43,394 nucleotides of DNA from Porphyra umbilicalis (lineage: Eukaryota; Rhodophyta; Bangiophyceae; Bangiales; Bangiaceae): contig KV919233.1 in the NCBI GenBank assembly GCA_002049455.2, positions 1 to 43,394 of the forward strand. The letters run 5' to 3'. The notes beneath the pieces are model-generated. The model did no database searches, was not told where the DNA came from, and saw nothing but the letters and a program-made list of their open reading frames with translations. Positions 10,039-22,754 of this stretch are shown here, in pieces; position 1 is the first letter of the stretch; each line of letters opens with the position of its first letter. A program made the translations under genes and the position numbers.

Positions 10039-11010
10039 TCGCAACCAGCTCGACTTTCACAGAACGACATGTCTGGCCGAGCTGATGCGCCTGGCGGAAA
10101 AGGAGCACGCCGGGCCCGGTACGCATGAGGAGCCCTAGCGGTTGACGTCGGAGTGTGACATCTGCCAGCAGGTGGCACGGGCTCCGTCTCTGCTCCGCGT
10201 GACGATGCCCAGCGACAAGCTCACCTTCAATCGCTTTGGATACTGTAACCTGATGTTCATTGACGGGTAAGCCATCGTCCATGTGGGCGTTCACGACACG
10301 GCGTTTAGCGCCGCGGCCTTCGCCGAGAGCTAGGAGCTGGACGCCTTCTGGTTTCTCCACAGCTGCATCTGAGAACTCTTGTACATTATCCACGCTGAGC
10401 AGATGCAAACCGACTAGGTGCTGCAGTTCAAGCCGCCCACGTGCGCTGCCCTGACGAATTCGGCAGATGCCGTCGTGATCCTGTCGGGCATGGAGTCCCA
10501 AAACGTGTTGGAATCGGTGAGCGGCATCACTACCTCCTCAGTGGGATCTACCAGCGTGCCCACGCCGAGCTCCTACGGCCAAATTCTGACGTTGGGCTAC
10601 CGATGGCCGTGTCTTCCATGAACAGCGCCGCGAAACCGAACGCACTGGTAGTCACCCCCCTTGATTTCGGTGTCATCCAGGGGGTGCCCATGGTGCTGCT
10701 AGCTCTTCCCGCGCAACAATAGAGGCTACTAGCCATGTTCTCGCACGAAAGGAGATGCTGAGACGCGCCGCCAAGGAGTGCGTGCGACTAGCACTGGCAT
10801 CGCGCGTGCCTGCCGCGGCGGACCGAGAGGTGAGCCCCAGGAAACGGATACTCTCCTGTTGAGATCTCTCCGTCGCCACGTGACAGGGGCCATACCATGT
10901 CATCGGCCTGGAGGGAAAGGTCACTTGGGTGGCACTTGACGGCCACTTGGTGCAGTTTGCCATCGATGAGGTGAAGGCATACATCATGTCAACGCCCTCG
11001 ATGGCCACTG
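10039..11010 (+). pseudogene. Ty1/copia integrase remnant
   Basis: The remnant begins with a zinc-binding-like end (SECDICQQVA). It continues with the core MPSDKLTFNRFGYCNLMFID, whose Asp matches the first catalytic residue, then AIVHVGVHDTAFSAAAF and a second-Asp region (HAEQMQTD). In another frame it reads VGIGERHHYLLSGIYQ and ALVVTPLDFGVIQGVPMVLL, the usual sequence after the catalytic core. From about 10870 it reads QGPYHVIGLEGKVTWVALDG then VQFAIDEVKAYI, matching the C-terminal W-GPY..V...V...K.Y segment. In-frame stops include TAG at about 10136, TAA at about 10267, TAG at about 10332, and TGA in the linker and at the expected Trp before GPY. Clearly non-functional. Confidence 0.75.
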
Positions 11011-11405
11011 AATCGGCAGCCAAGTCAGTCACTTGCGACATGTTGGTGCCCACAATCTTGGGGGGAACGAGCCCCGCTGCGCCGTGCGCCACAATATCAG
11101 ACCAAGGGATGCAGCAGCCGCTGGCGCCCCCACGTGCTGCCTCGCCCCCTCTGGTCGCGATTCACGCGGCGCCACCGGTGCATTACCAAACACCACCGGC
11201 CAACCAAGACCACAGAGCCATGCTGGACGCGATGATATATGGAGAGGCGCTCCTTGCCTCGGTGCGACCAGGCTGTAGTCTCTTGACCGGCAGCGGCAAC
11301 AGCCCTCGCCATTGGACGCGGCATGTGGCGGACACACTCGGGCTCGCACAACTGTCAGCCGACGCCACTCCGGGCTCAACCTTCGTAAGCGGAGCGTCCC
11401 GTTAA

Positions 11406-12250
11406 CCGGAAGACGGTCGTCCTACCAGCTGTGGGACCAAGATATCACACTGGCCTCTCTACGGAGCAAAGAGGAGTTGACGCATGTGCAGCGCACCATT
11501 TTCTTGTACGGAGTGTGCGACGCCGAAGAGCACCCGAACGCCACGCTGGTGGACCACTCGCCATCTAACCGCGCCCAACTGCTACTTGGCTCGGACCCCG
11601 CCCTGCACTCCAAGAGGCTCTCAGACGGCATGCTGTTCGGGCTACACGGCCCCTACGGCGACGACTGTCTGATGGGAGGGTACGAGCACTTTGAGGTGCT
11701 CACCAAGGCCACCATCGTCCGCAGTCAAGGCGAGGAGCGGGCGCTCGACAACTCTAAGCTCGTCAGTGTCCGAATCTCGCCGGTGACGGGAAAGGACCCG
11801 TACTTCACTATCGACCAGGTAGCGGATGTCTACAAGCTCGAGTTGCTACCTAAGGGGGCTGTTTTCAAGATTTTTGCATCCGCCCAGGTCAGCGCGGCAT
11901 GGCTCGGTCGTACACGCCCGGACCTCTGTTGCGGAATCAATTTCTATAACCAAGTGTCCCAGCCGATGTCTGTACCGGCCGCCTTGCGGGCGCCTGATGC
12001 GGTCGTGTGATACACTAAGAAGGGGCGCGCACTCACCCTCGCCTCCCATCAGCTCGACCGCGCGACGCTACGCATACACTCGTAAGCAGACGCATCCTTT
12101 GCGACGGGCTGGGCCGAGGTGTCTCATGTTGGCTACATCCTGCTCCTCTGAGACACGGCGGGACGCGTACGCACCACAAGCTGAGATGCCAAGGAAATCT
12201 CAATCAAGCACTCTACATCTGTCGTCGTCCGGCGCGTACCGCATCCAGAC
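11406..12250 (+). pseudogene. Ty1/copia reverse transcriptase / RNase H remnant
   Basis: The frame ending at 12010 reads LHGPYGDDCLMGGYEHFEVL, which I take as the YxDD catalytic box and following thumb strand. It goes on to AAWLGRTRPDLCCGINFYNQ, the connection segment found in copia elements (RTTRPD-type). After TGA 12008-12010 the same frame continues KKGRALTLASHQLDRATLRI, then ADASFATGWAEVSHVGYILL, the RNase H strand with its Asp in ADASF. TAA replaces the Tyr normally before ADASF, and TGA follows GYILLL. The fingers and palm part of the reverse transcriptase before YGDD is largely missing. Confidence 0.75.
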
Positions 12251-12322
12251 CTGCGGAGAGCTGTGTGCAGGAACGAGAGGATTGTGGCGTTCCTCGAATT
12301 TTAATGGAGTCATACAGGCCCA

Positions 12323-12955
12323 CTATACAGATGGCGCGTTGAGCGCAGGCCAGCGCGAGGTGAGAGCTGCGTCAGTATCCCTGAACTCTTGAACACACAA
12401 CTGTGACGTGCGCTTTCCAGCAGCTGATATTCCAGCCGCCACCATCAGTCTGATGCAACTAGTGGTGTGCAATACGACCGGTGCGACAATGGCAGTCTGT
12501 GCCCAATAGCGATCAACACGAAGACCTCGAGGCAACAAGAAAAACTCAAGAGTCGCCGTCCCCGAGCCAAGCGAAAGGCCAACGACCGCGACCGCGGATT
12601 CCGTCCGCGCCGAGCGCGCCAGTACCTCGCCCAGTACCGGCAAATCGAGGTCAAAGACCACCGCGGCCGCGCTCGTGATCCCCGCGTAGATGGGTCCCCC
12701 ACCATGCGTGACACGGTTGGCGATCAAGTAGAACGCCGCGAAGGCCATGGACATGGTGCCGCGGATGCCATTGGCGAGCACCTGGCGCTCCGCATCTCCT
12801 GCAGCGACGAAAAGGGGATGGATGCCCTCGAGGAAGCCGGCAGATGCGGCCGACGCCATACCCGTGGACGTCGGGCCGGCAGGCAGCGGCGGTGGTGGGC
12901 CGTGACCTTGCGGTGCCCCGGCCGTTGACGAATCAGGGTCGTTCCCCCTCAGCAA
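12323..12955 (-). CDS. hypothetical 210-residue open frame
   Basis: An Ala-rich frame with hydrophobic stretches (GTMSMAFAAFYLIANRV, ITSAAAVVFDLDLPVLG, TAIVAPVVLHTTSC) that could be membrane segments. It overlaps the decayed end of the copia element. No family was recognised, and it may be a chance frame in GC-rich DNA. Confidence 0.2.
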   Translation of the reverse strand: MLRGNDPDSSTAGAPQGHGPPPPLPAGPTSTGMASAASAGFLEGIHPLFVAAGDAERQVLANGIRGTMSMAFAAFYLIANRVTHGGGPIYAGITSAAAVVFDLDLPVLGEVLARSARTESAVAVVGLSLGSGTATLEFFLLPRGLRVDRYWAQTAIVAPVVLHTTSCIRLMVAAGISAAGKRTSQLCVQEFRDTDAALTSRWPALNAPSV

Positions 12956-15900
12956 TGGGTGTGTCTGAACATGGACGCTGTTTGCGTACGGTCAGCCCGC
13001 CCACAAAGAGCAACTCGCCACCGCGCTTTGCACTTGTACGTGCCTTTCTGCGGGTGTTATTGGTGCCGTGGACTTGAATATCACCCCGGTCTAGACCCTA
13101 GTATTTGGGCGGGGCGTTAAAGCAGCTGTGGCTACGTTGCAGGAGCCTGAATTTCAAGGTGGGCTCCTCTTTGTTTTCTCTACAACCGACCCGTCCCGTG
13201 CTTTCTGGGCACCAGACAATCCCCGGTACAACGTGTGCTCACGCACACTGTGCCCTCTCGGTTCTTCGCAACAGTTACAGAGCCGCCGTCTCTAAACATC
13301 CTCCGAAGCAATTGCACAACGCAAGAACTTTCTGTCGTGGCATCGGCTTAGAATCGACCTCGTCGTCGAGTACACCAAATGGCGCCGCCGTGCCTGTGGG
13401 CTGCTACGGTGCTCCGGGCGTCGACTGTGGCCGCCGGCTTTAACATGCGGACGGACCTGGGAGGCTCTTAGTGGGCGCTCAGCCGATATCACTGCAGAGG
13501 GCGCCTCGGTACAGGCTAGCCCGTGAATCACACGGCGCCGGCGGCATCGGCCCGCTCGTCTGCATTGTCTCGTTCTCGAGCATTCTTTTTCTAACTACGA
13601 TCGCCGCATGGGCCCTCAGAGCCATCCTGGCCGCCGTTGAAAAGCCCGTCCCGGACGCCGTCATGGGGGGCACCAGAGGAGAAAACGGCATGCCTGAGGC
13701 GGGCGACGGCATCCAAACATCCTTTGATTATGTCATAGCTCTGTGAATGATGTAGTGGCATGCGCAGTGAGTCTGGTCCCGCGTAACGACGTTGAGCTGT
13801 GACTTCGAGAAGCACCGTGGATGCGCCGTCAGCGCCCGCTGGGCTCTTGCTTTCGCTCTGCGCGGAGCACTTTGGCTGCCCGGTGTCTTTCGTGTAAACG
13901 AAGTCAACGTGCAGAGCACCTTTAGACGCCCTCAAACAGCTGACAGACAAAACGCCGAAAGCGTGTCGTCCGTCGCCAGGTCGACTTTGAAGCTCGTCTC
14001 CTGCAAAACGCTTCACAAGAAGACGAAAGCCTTGCTGGAAGAGATTCTTGGGTTGTCGACGGCGGCCGCATACGTCTCAAGACGACGTTGGGAGCGGCAC
14101 TTGTCGCCGCATTTTGCGAGTCACGCCCAGCGAACGCGCATGGATAGCCGCAGGGCGAGAATAGCGGTCATCGCAGCGGACCGACGGGCGCAGCAACCCG
14201 TAACAGTTGAAAACGTGCAAAAGCGGCGGTAGCCACCTGCACCTCGGCTGGTGAACGAGGATGGGCCGGAATGTGCTTGCTACATCCGCCTAGGGCGTAA
14301 GCTGTGGCTGCCCGCCGTGGGGGCAGGGATTTTCCACTTCTAAACGGGGGACGGCGGCCGCAGCTGCCTGCAGCAGGAAACGGCGATCGCCGAGAGGGGC
14401 GGCGACAGCCGCGGCTGGTCAGCGCCAGCAGGAGTCAACTGCGTTTCCGGGCTCAAAACGGCGCCCACAATGAGCAGAAGGCGTCCTCAGTCGGCTTGGT
14501 AGCTCCACGTGGGTGACGAGCCGAAAATCACTGTCGCCCGGACAATTTCTCGTGCTGTTAGATTGGAGGTGGCAACGGGATGCAGCCTTGTCTACTTCTG
14601 AACTCATCTAGACATGAAGAACAACACCTGTGATCAGACGCACCGGCTCTGAGCGCCCAGTAGCGCGCCAAAGACCGGTAAAGAGGGTTGTCTAAGTGCC
14701 CAGGGCCGCTTGACGGCCGTGATCCGGAAATCATAGGATGCAACTGCGAGACAACTGCTGCAGCACAAAGGAAAGCTTCCACGGATCCTGCAGTGACTTG
14801 CTTTCAATCTACGACATCTGAAGCGGCATGAGATGTCGCATTCCTGAGCTACACACAGGCGAGACGCGCGAGCCATCTGCTGCAACCTGCCGCCCGCGAA
14901 GTGCCCGGAAATGTCGCGGCCGACAGCGCGGCCAGAGCGTCCGCCATCACTGGCATGTACGACCGGCACCTGGACGCGCGTAATGACACCCCAGACTGCT
15001 GGCGTCGCCCTTTTCTGGACAAGAACACGCGGACGATATAGCCTAGGGGGTCGCTCGTGTGCGAAACAATAACGGGTCCGGATTGACTTGATTGAAGTCC
15101 AAGCATGCAGTTCGCTGTGTCGTACAAATATACGTTGCCCAAGAGCAAAGTGGCCTCACATGCGTACTTGACAACTGTGTCAACATCAGAAAGTAGCGCC
15201 CCTCAAACACTGGCCATTGTCGGCAGATCCCATGATATTCAATGTCAGCTTAGCTGCTGCTCAGCATTTGGCAGTGCTTGGGTCAGTCAAAGACGACCAG
15301 GACCTTGTTCGCTCTGGAGAAGACTTCCCAAGGGAAAGCTGTGTGATTCCAAGTGCATCCTTTCCGCTTTTGGACATCTCGTTGTCCGCACCACTGGAGG
15401 CTGCCAAGTTCTGACAACATGCGTCAGCAGCACACGCTCATCAGTCAGGGCCGTGAGTACAACCGGACTCGAATTGGAAGAGATGTGAAGTGAAGCACAA
15501 AGCACAGGAGTGGTGCCTGAGCCATCCTAGGGAAGCCCATATGACTGCTGTTCGCGACAGCTCTATGGCTGCTGCTGGGTTGCTGATCGAACTCGTTGCA
15601 ACACACCGCGCAGGAAACCTTGCTTGGCAGGTTGCTTTCCTTTCGATTGTACAGGTACCGAATGTAACACACCGAGCACACCATGGAGACCCCAAACGAT
15701 CGAACAAATCGACATCAAAGACCTGTTACTCATGACCCCACGGAGAGCTCCCTCGCATCGAGTGCGAAGGCAGCTCTTCATCTTCCCGCCGCTCGTATTC
15801 GTGCACTTGTAGTGGTCACACGAGTCTGGAAAGTTGTCCGAAGACATGGCCCAGCGGACATTGCCGCTTGATGCGCATTTGCCTCGGCCGACGTTGACCT

Positions 15901-16500
15901 TCCGTACCCCATCCTCGGTGCATGAAAACAGCCAAGAGCCGTTGAAGCCAGCTGTTTATGTGAAACAAAACCAATCAAAGCATTCACAAGCACACCCTGG
16001 GACAGGCATAGCAAGCAGAGAACAAAACCAAGAACGCCTGACGGGTGGAGGACAGCGACACTCGTGTCAGTTTCTAATGAACGCAGCTTGCGGTGACGAT
16101 GGTCAGCAGCCACCCGCAGTGCCGAGATGCACTCATAAAAACGGTCGGTCATACCTGCTATTTGGATAAGTGGCTTCGCCAAACCCACTGCCAGCCGACG
16201 GCTGCGCCACCGCCATCGTCGCGGTGGGCGTTGTCCCCCCCTGTGCCACACCGAACAGACGACGGTCGCTCAATCCGGAGTTTGTGGCCCTGTCGGTGCA
16301 CCAGTGTAACGCAGACCATCCAAAAAAACACACCAGTACAGAGTGAGAAGCAATAAAGCAGCCGAAGAGCGAAGGCGACGCGGAAGCTCAGTGGTGCTCG
16401 TGTCAGTGCCCAGAATGCAAATGCTGCACGAGGAGATGCCGAGCCAGAGCCACAGCAGTCTCCAGTGCCAGCCTAAACGCACGGTTTGGCTTACCTGCCC
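12956..16500. other. no recognisable gene
   Basis: Short frames only. Frames at 13471-13746 (one hydrophobic stretch, CIVSFSSILFLTTIAAWALR) and 13792-14232 (basic C-terminus) are open but match nothing I know. A minus frame at 15684-15445 begins MVCSVCYIRYLYNRKESN, with four Cys in a small space, and is also unassigned. No RNA genes or strong repeats were seen. Confidence 0.4.
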
Positions 16501-19500
16501 CGAGCAGCATCGCCCTCACTTATGACCGGGCACGCCAGACGCTGCGACGCGGGAGAAGATCCATGTCGTCCTCTTCCTCCCTCGTGCGAAAAGAACCTGA
16601 CGATGATGCATGGGAAAGGTGACGAGCAGCAGTCCGTGAAAAACAAAAAAGCCACAGCAACCAAAAGCACACAACGGTCCAGACAGCGCGCACGCCGAAA
16701 GCGAGGAAAGAGGGCGCGAGGAGGAAGAGGAACAGCGGTTGTCACGTCAGAACCTATAAAACAACTCAGGAACCTCATGTGGAGGCACACCGGCGGCCAG
16801 AATTCAACCCCACAGCCCACATGTGCTTACCGGCGGGTTGTAATCGCGGCCTGAAAGGCACGGCTCATCGCGAGCAACGGAGAGGCGGGAAAAAGTCGCG
16901 GTCGTCGGGATCGTACGCCGCGACCCAACGAAATGACTATAACCGCTCGAGAGCTGTTGTTCAGGATCGGAGGAACAAAAGAACCACGAGAATCCGAAAG
17001 CACATGCTCAAAGGAGAGCGCGAGGAGAAAGAGGGCAAGCGGAATGGCAGTCGTGGCTGTGTCAGAATACATAATGAGCGCGCGCAGACCACGGAACACG
17101 TTCTCTTCGGCGGCCTCACAGTTGGGCACGGGGCCCGGTCGCGCAATGCCGCACGAACCAACAGCAGCTTACGCTACAGCTCGGTTGTGGCTGGGTGGTC
17201 GAGGAAGCGCTTGATGCCTGCGATTGATGGCGGCCGGGGAAGCGGACGTTTTGCACAGCCATCGCTGTCAACGTTAGGCGGTGGTGGCCTGTCAGACCGT
17301 GCAGTAGACAGCGGCGACGACGGCGACTGTGATTCAGCGACACTTGAAATTTTACACATTGCTCTGTAACCAAATCGTCGGCGGACATCGTCCGGCACGA
17401 GGCATCGTTGCGTGCATCGTGCAACGCACGACACAATTGTGCTTCCGACAGGGCTGATCAACGACACGTGGGTCGTCAGGATCAATACTCGTGAACAGGA
17501 CGTGGCCTCAGAAACCCCCCCTGTGCCTTTGAAACACTGCGATTTGGGTTCCACGAGGGGGGAAGGGGGGGCACTGCTGCATTCTCGCTGCTTGCTGCCG
17601 TTCAGCGGGACCGGCCCCGAGCAAGGCTGCGCTGCGTCGAGAGGTCACCAGTCGACTGTAACCGCAGCCTTCCGCTCACGCCCGATCCATCACAACTTCG
17701 CGTTCTTGCTGCTTTCGAATGCGGCGGGCACCCACGGCGATTCGAGCAGGGTGGCGGATGGCGACGATGGGAATATGTTGCGGACTCGTGCTGCACAGCG
17801 AGATGACGATCGATTTTGATTCCGATCGTAATCCATCCTGAGTTATCTGGAACCTGTTCACGATCCAGCTGTGGTGAGGCACTGGCTTGTAGTCTTTTCA
17901 TCGCGACTTATTCTTCGGCTGAGCCATGGTCAGCATCTAATTGCCAGCGAGTCATACGATGAAGAACGGGATGGAGTCGAATCTGGGTGTCCCCGCGCGC
18001 GTGGCGGGCCCTGGAGCAACCGATTTGGCCACTGGGCCTAGGGTCACACGGCATTGGCTCGTGCAGGGCCCAAAGTCGTCAGCAGCACCTACCGGCTGTT
18101 TTTGAAGGGCCAAGAAGGTCGCTCACGACAATAAGCCGGAGACTTGAAGAGCCTGTTCTGAGCCGGGGACAAGTGGAGCATCTATTGAGGGTCTCTTTAC
18201 GAAGTGTGGTGCGGAGGAGCTCTCTCATTGGTCGAACTTCGAGCTGAGACAGTGGGATGAGCAAGGCAAGCCGTCAGCGGTCCCGCAGAGGCAACATATG
18301 AGGAGACAATTGCCAGCCGCACGCAATAGTGCCCTCCACGTGTGCGCGTGGGGGACGTTTTGGTAGCGCAGCCCTGACAAGGCTGCCACGCAAGTGACAA
18401 TCGGGCCCGGCAGCAAGTTAATCGGCCATCATGGGTTCCAAATGTGAACAGGAACTGAAATCGAGCGGCTGTAATCGCTCAGCGTCGCCCGGAATCGCTG
18501 ATCCTTCTGGTTCCTCTCAAGAGGTTTTCGCGATGCAGTCCAAACCGAAGAAGATTCAAGGCCAAATACGGCACATGTAACATGTCGATGGTACTATTGA
18601 TCTCGGCCAAGTGCTAGGTTTTTTGTGGAACGACTGTATGTAACGAACTTAATCATTCAATGAGGGCTTAATTTGAACGGCACTGTCATCCGCGACCACA
18701 ACTAGTGCTGTGGTTTGCCACAAGCGGCGCCACCGCGTCGCTCCCATTGGGCACCCCGCTGTGCAAACGCGTCTGTCATCGAGAAACATCCCCAGCAGCC
18801 TCGTGGCGCACACTTGTGAGTGCGCACGCGGACCGCTGATGATAGAAACGGGCTTTCAACAGACGAAGTGGTCCACTGGCCGCACCTCACTTGGATGAGG
18901 AGCCCACGTCATGTCCACGCCAAACAAGGGTCGTCCACCCGCACTCACATTCCGTAGTCATCCCTACAGGCTGCCCGCGATTGACCCCTGCTGGCGGGCT
19001 TCCGTCTGCCTCGATTGACCTGGGGCCTTTCCACTTGCGCTTAGCGATGCACTCATCGCTTGGCAGCAGGCTTGTGGTCGGCGTTCTGGGTGCCTGCTGC
19101 TGGAAGTGGTGGGGACTTGGACGTGGACCGTTCGCGGTGACGCCAGGATGGGCTCTCTTCCACCGTTTCTTTTTCCGCAACCATTTTGGCTGCGGGCGTG
19201 GTGGCCTCCCCTCGACTGTTCCAAACGGATTCCACGCTCTGGGGTGTTGCCGCGTGGCTCCCTTCGGCTCTGCTCTGATACGTTTGCCGGTCTTGCTTTT
19301 ACTTTTTTGCTTGTGCGCAGTGAGGCGTGGAGCCAATCGGGGCAGTGCAAAGCAGCACGGACTACTGAGCTGATTCCATGTTTTTTCGTCTCCGTCTTGC
19401 TTCTTGCGGAGTTATCATGCGCCTCTCCTGTGCCTCCAGACCTGATGGCGACGAGTGGACGGGCGGTTGCGGACGAGATGGTTGTTGTGCCAGGCCCTCT

Positions 19501-19640
19501 CACTCAGGTACGTAACGCCGTTGTCGGGGTTGCTTTTCCGCCGTCGGCCCTGCGCTTCTTTGCCGGCTGTCGTCTGCTTGGCATGTTATCGCGTACTTTG
19601 AGGTCAGACTTGTCGTTTTTTAACGTGTCATCGACTGCCC
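16501..19640. other. no recognisable gene
   Basis: Mixed composition, with short overlapping frames on both strands. Basic minus-strand frames at 19503-18887 lie just downstream of the KDZ transposase stop and could be decayed 3' sequence of that element. I cannot show this. No terminal inverted repeat was found here. Confidence 0.4.
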
Positions 19641-21455
19641 TCATCTCGCCTTTCTTTCCAAACCGGGCGGCCCAACACGCTTCACCTCCTCCCGACACGG
19701 ACACCCTTCCCCCAGCTCGCAGTTGCTGACGATGTCGTGGTGATAGAAGGCCTCTACGGGCTTGTGCTGGATCTCGAACGCCGTCTTGAGCACTCCTTTG
19801 ACCTGCGTCGCCGGGGCCATGGCCGTTGTCTGGCGCCGCTGTGACATGCGGATGTTGTTGTGTGCCGAGATGAAGCGTGATCGGAGAAGAAAACGACGTT
19901 GGGTCACGTATGACAAAATGTTCTTGGACTTCTTCTTGACAGAATGCTGGCGCTCTGCTTCCGACGAATCGTGTCCACGGATAAGGTGCGGGAACTGGTT
20001 ATCATTGAAAACCGGGCTGCACTTATGACCGAACCTGTGGCAGCGATCAATGAACCACGCCGAGCAGATGCCATTCATCATCCACGGCACCCGACGCAGG
20101 GCGTTTATCTGGGCTTGACTGGCCGTATGAAAGTAAATTGCGTGAGGGAACTCTTTAAAGCGCTGGTCTAAGGCCGCCACCGCGTGAGCGGGGCTCTCCG
20201 TCTCGCAAAAAAGCTCGAAGCCAGTGATGTAGCCGCAGTCGCACATGAACATAATGACCCCCGGCGCCCGCAGGAAGCTCACGGGTTAGTCGTGCCAACC
20301 GTCGTCTGCGTCCCACGCCTTCGTTGGATCCTTGGTCTTCGGCTTGTCCTTCGCGCGCTTCTCCGACGACTTGTCCCGGTGCCGCTAGGCCGTGCTGTCC
20401 TCGGGGAGCGCCCGAAGGATCAGACGACCCGGCCAGGCCTGGCCCGTACACTGCTCATCCACCAGCACCTGAACGCGAGCCTTGGACGCTTCGCCAGCTA
20501 CGACGTGGGTAACAACAGGCTCGATCCCGAGGGTGCGCAGCCACACCTGGTACGCGGCGGCGGCGCCGTCCTACCACATCCTGCGGTAGTCCTTGGACGC
20601 TCTCCCGGCCTTGGCTATCCAGCGACGCAATGTTTGCTCCTCCGCGGAGATGCAGAAGCAGTTGAGCTCGCCAACCGCTCGGCAGAGGAAGGACGACTCG
20701 TCCATCGCCTTGCGCACCAACAGCAAAAACTGCCACAAAAACACGACGGGCGTGACGGCCGGCGCCAGCTGGATCCGCACGGAGCTTGAAACGGCATTGA
20801 TCAAAGCGCGCGCGAGGACATCAACATCGATAAGGTTGCACCCGCCGAACACTTTTATCACAGGCTCCGCGAGCATGGCCGCGATCAATGTGCGCACCAC
20901 CATCCACCGGTCCTTCTCGACGTCGGGGTCTTCGGTTGCATGAAGAATGTCCGTGAAGATGTAAACAGCCTCGTCCGCGGCGGGCGCGGCCGCCGCCGCG
21001 AGCACAGGCGTGGGCGCCGCCGCAAGAGGAAGCTCGGGCGCCGCCGCAAGAAGAGGCTCGGGCGGTGCCGCCATCAGCTGCTCGTGCACCCCCGCCAACA
21101 GTGTCTCGGATGACATAGCCACTTGCTCAGGCTTCGCCGACAGTGGGTCGATGAAGCGTGCCACACCGGCCAATGGAAACCCGTCGGCCCGACGCAACGC
21201 GTCGGCCAGCAGCAGGGACACGACGGATGGCAGCGTCCACGCCAACGACTGCGGCTCAGCGGCTGCCAGGACGCCGGGCACCGCTCGGAGCTCGACCGAG
21301 GACAAGCGCTCAGCGTACGGCGGGGATTTGAGGGAGAGTCGAGGATCCGTCGACGTCGGGGGCTCGGTTGACGGCAGGGGCGCTGTGAAATGCAGGGGAT
21401 AGGTAGACGGCCGTGGCTACGGTAGCGGCATACGCTCGGCTGACGGCACGGGCTC
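19641..21455 (-). pseudogene. KDZ-type transposase, C-terminal catalytic half
   Basis: KDZ (Kyakuja-Dileera-Zisupton) transposases move large eukaryotic DNA transposons. One reading frame is kept for 1.8 kb. Its N-terminal part is Pro/Ala-rich, then helical. From about 20280 it reads MFMCDCGYITGFELFCETES, then HAIYFHTASQAQINALRRVP, WFIDRCHRFGHK.CSPVFND, DSSEAERQHSVKKKSKNILS and VTQRRFLLRSRFISAHNN. This matches the KDZ block 'CxxG...GF.L...ESP / Y.D.AC / IDR.H...H..CS / N.S.AEQ.....K....L.Y'. The Asp expected in YxDxAC is His here (CAT, 20127-20129), and the Cys is Ser. In-frame TAG codons occur at 21417, 20571 and 20385, and TAA at 20286. The frame ends at TGA 19641. An acceptor GGTGGTGCAG|GAGCCC at 21455 could begin an exon. 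Confidence 0.8.
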
Positions 21456-21924
21456 CTGCACCACCACCAAGTTGGTCGAGAGTAGATGCTTCGGCACAGG
21501 CGCCAAGATTAAGACTTTGCGACGTGTTACAGAGAGAGGGCCATGATGCCACGTTACGGTGCAGCGCCGAGACAAGAAGGAGCAAGTATGCGCCGGCCGC
21601 ACAAGGATTGATGCCGGGAGGGGAGGAAACAAGGAACGCACGGAGAGGGGACAATGGCTTAGGGCGCTGGCAGGGAATGGGCGAGAAGGAAGAGGAGGGA
21701 TAAGCACCGAGTGGCAACCCATCAAACGATCGGGAGGCACGCGCCAGGCAACAGAAACATTTACCTGGGCAAAGCAATGGAGGGGTTGTCGTTGGCTGAG
21801 TGTGAAGAGAGGAACTGGGGGGCGGCGGCCCGCCACGCCAGAGGCCAACCGCACCGATGGCCCCGTTGGCGGACCAGAGATATGAGGGCAGGCAGCGGGG
21901 TTGGCATCGGCCCAAACAGCTCAC

Positions 21925-22014
21925 GGCGGCCGACGGAGCCATAGCCAACGCTGTCGCGAAAGCAGCGAGGCACACAAGAACGGCCGACACGCGAAAACTG
22001 GCAGACCCCTGCAT
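21925..22014 (-). other. candidate first exon encoding a signal-peptide-like segment
   Basis: ATG at 22014 opens 30 codons, MQGSASFRVSAVLVCLAAFA then TALAMAPSAA, with the n-h-c shape of a secretory signal. The next bases, GTGAGC, are a good splice donor at a codon boundary. A matching acceptor at 21456/21455 would splice it in phase to the frame of the KDZ C-terminal half (469-nt intron). A signal peptide on a transposase would be odd, so this may belong to an unrelated gene or be chance. Confidence 0.25.
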
Positions 22015-22754
22015 GTGAGAGGGAGGCACTGGGAGAGCCACTGACCGGGCTGCCTCGGGGTGGTGCCGAAGCGCCGGCGCGGGTGACTCATTTGCGCCGT
22101 TGGACAAAGGGGTGGCACAAATCCACGGCCGAGCGCACTGCCAATGGCACTCGAGATGCGCAAGATTTGTCAGCACAGGCCGGTGCCAGCTGATTGCTGG
22201 CCGCGCTCGACCGCTGCCACAGAGTCGATAGATGCCGCACCTCCACATGGGCTGAGCTCTTCACGGGAGCGCTACCTTTTTTTTCATTACTTGGAGTTGC
22301 AATCGAATATTTTCCAGAGCGCTCAAGTACCCTCTTCGAAGGGCCCTTGCTGGGAATGCGAGTCATGCGCTGTACACGCTGTCAGAGAGTAATTGCGGAA
22401 TGCACAACAACTTCTTAATCCACGACAAAGGTCGCCCCCCTGTGCTTTTCTCAACCTTGCACAAGTGGAATCCACCGTGACCGCGGTCGCCAGGATGAAG
22501 ACGACCGGCCATGCGACCACGTACCGGAGCGGTTACCACGACCACGCTGAGCAACAAGTAACGTGCCCCATTGGGGGCCCCACCACATGCACTTTGTTGC
22601 TTTCCTGTTCGAGAGGCCAACTGGAGGAAACAAGTGAAGAAAATATGCACCGGTGACGCGAAAAAGATGGTACACCACATTCCTCCCGCCACGCCGTGCC
22701 AATGAAACAGCAAAGCCTCCGACGCACCTCAGCTGTCAGACTAGCTCCGTTCTA

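Larger units (their letters stand above)
9930..12330 (+). mobile_element. degenerate Ty1/copia retrotransposon pol region
   Basis: Domains appear in copia order on the plus strand, integrase before reverse transcriptase and RNase H. Several frames are used, with stops of all three kinds. No LTRs were identified. The element is old, and internally deleted between the integrase C-terminus and the catalytic box of the reverse transcriptase. Confidence 0.8.
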
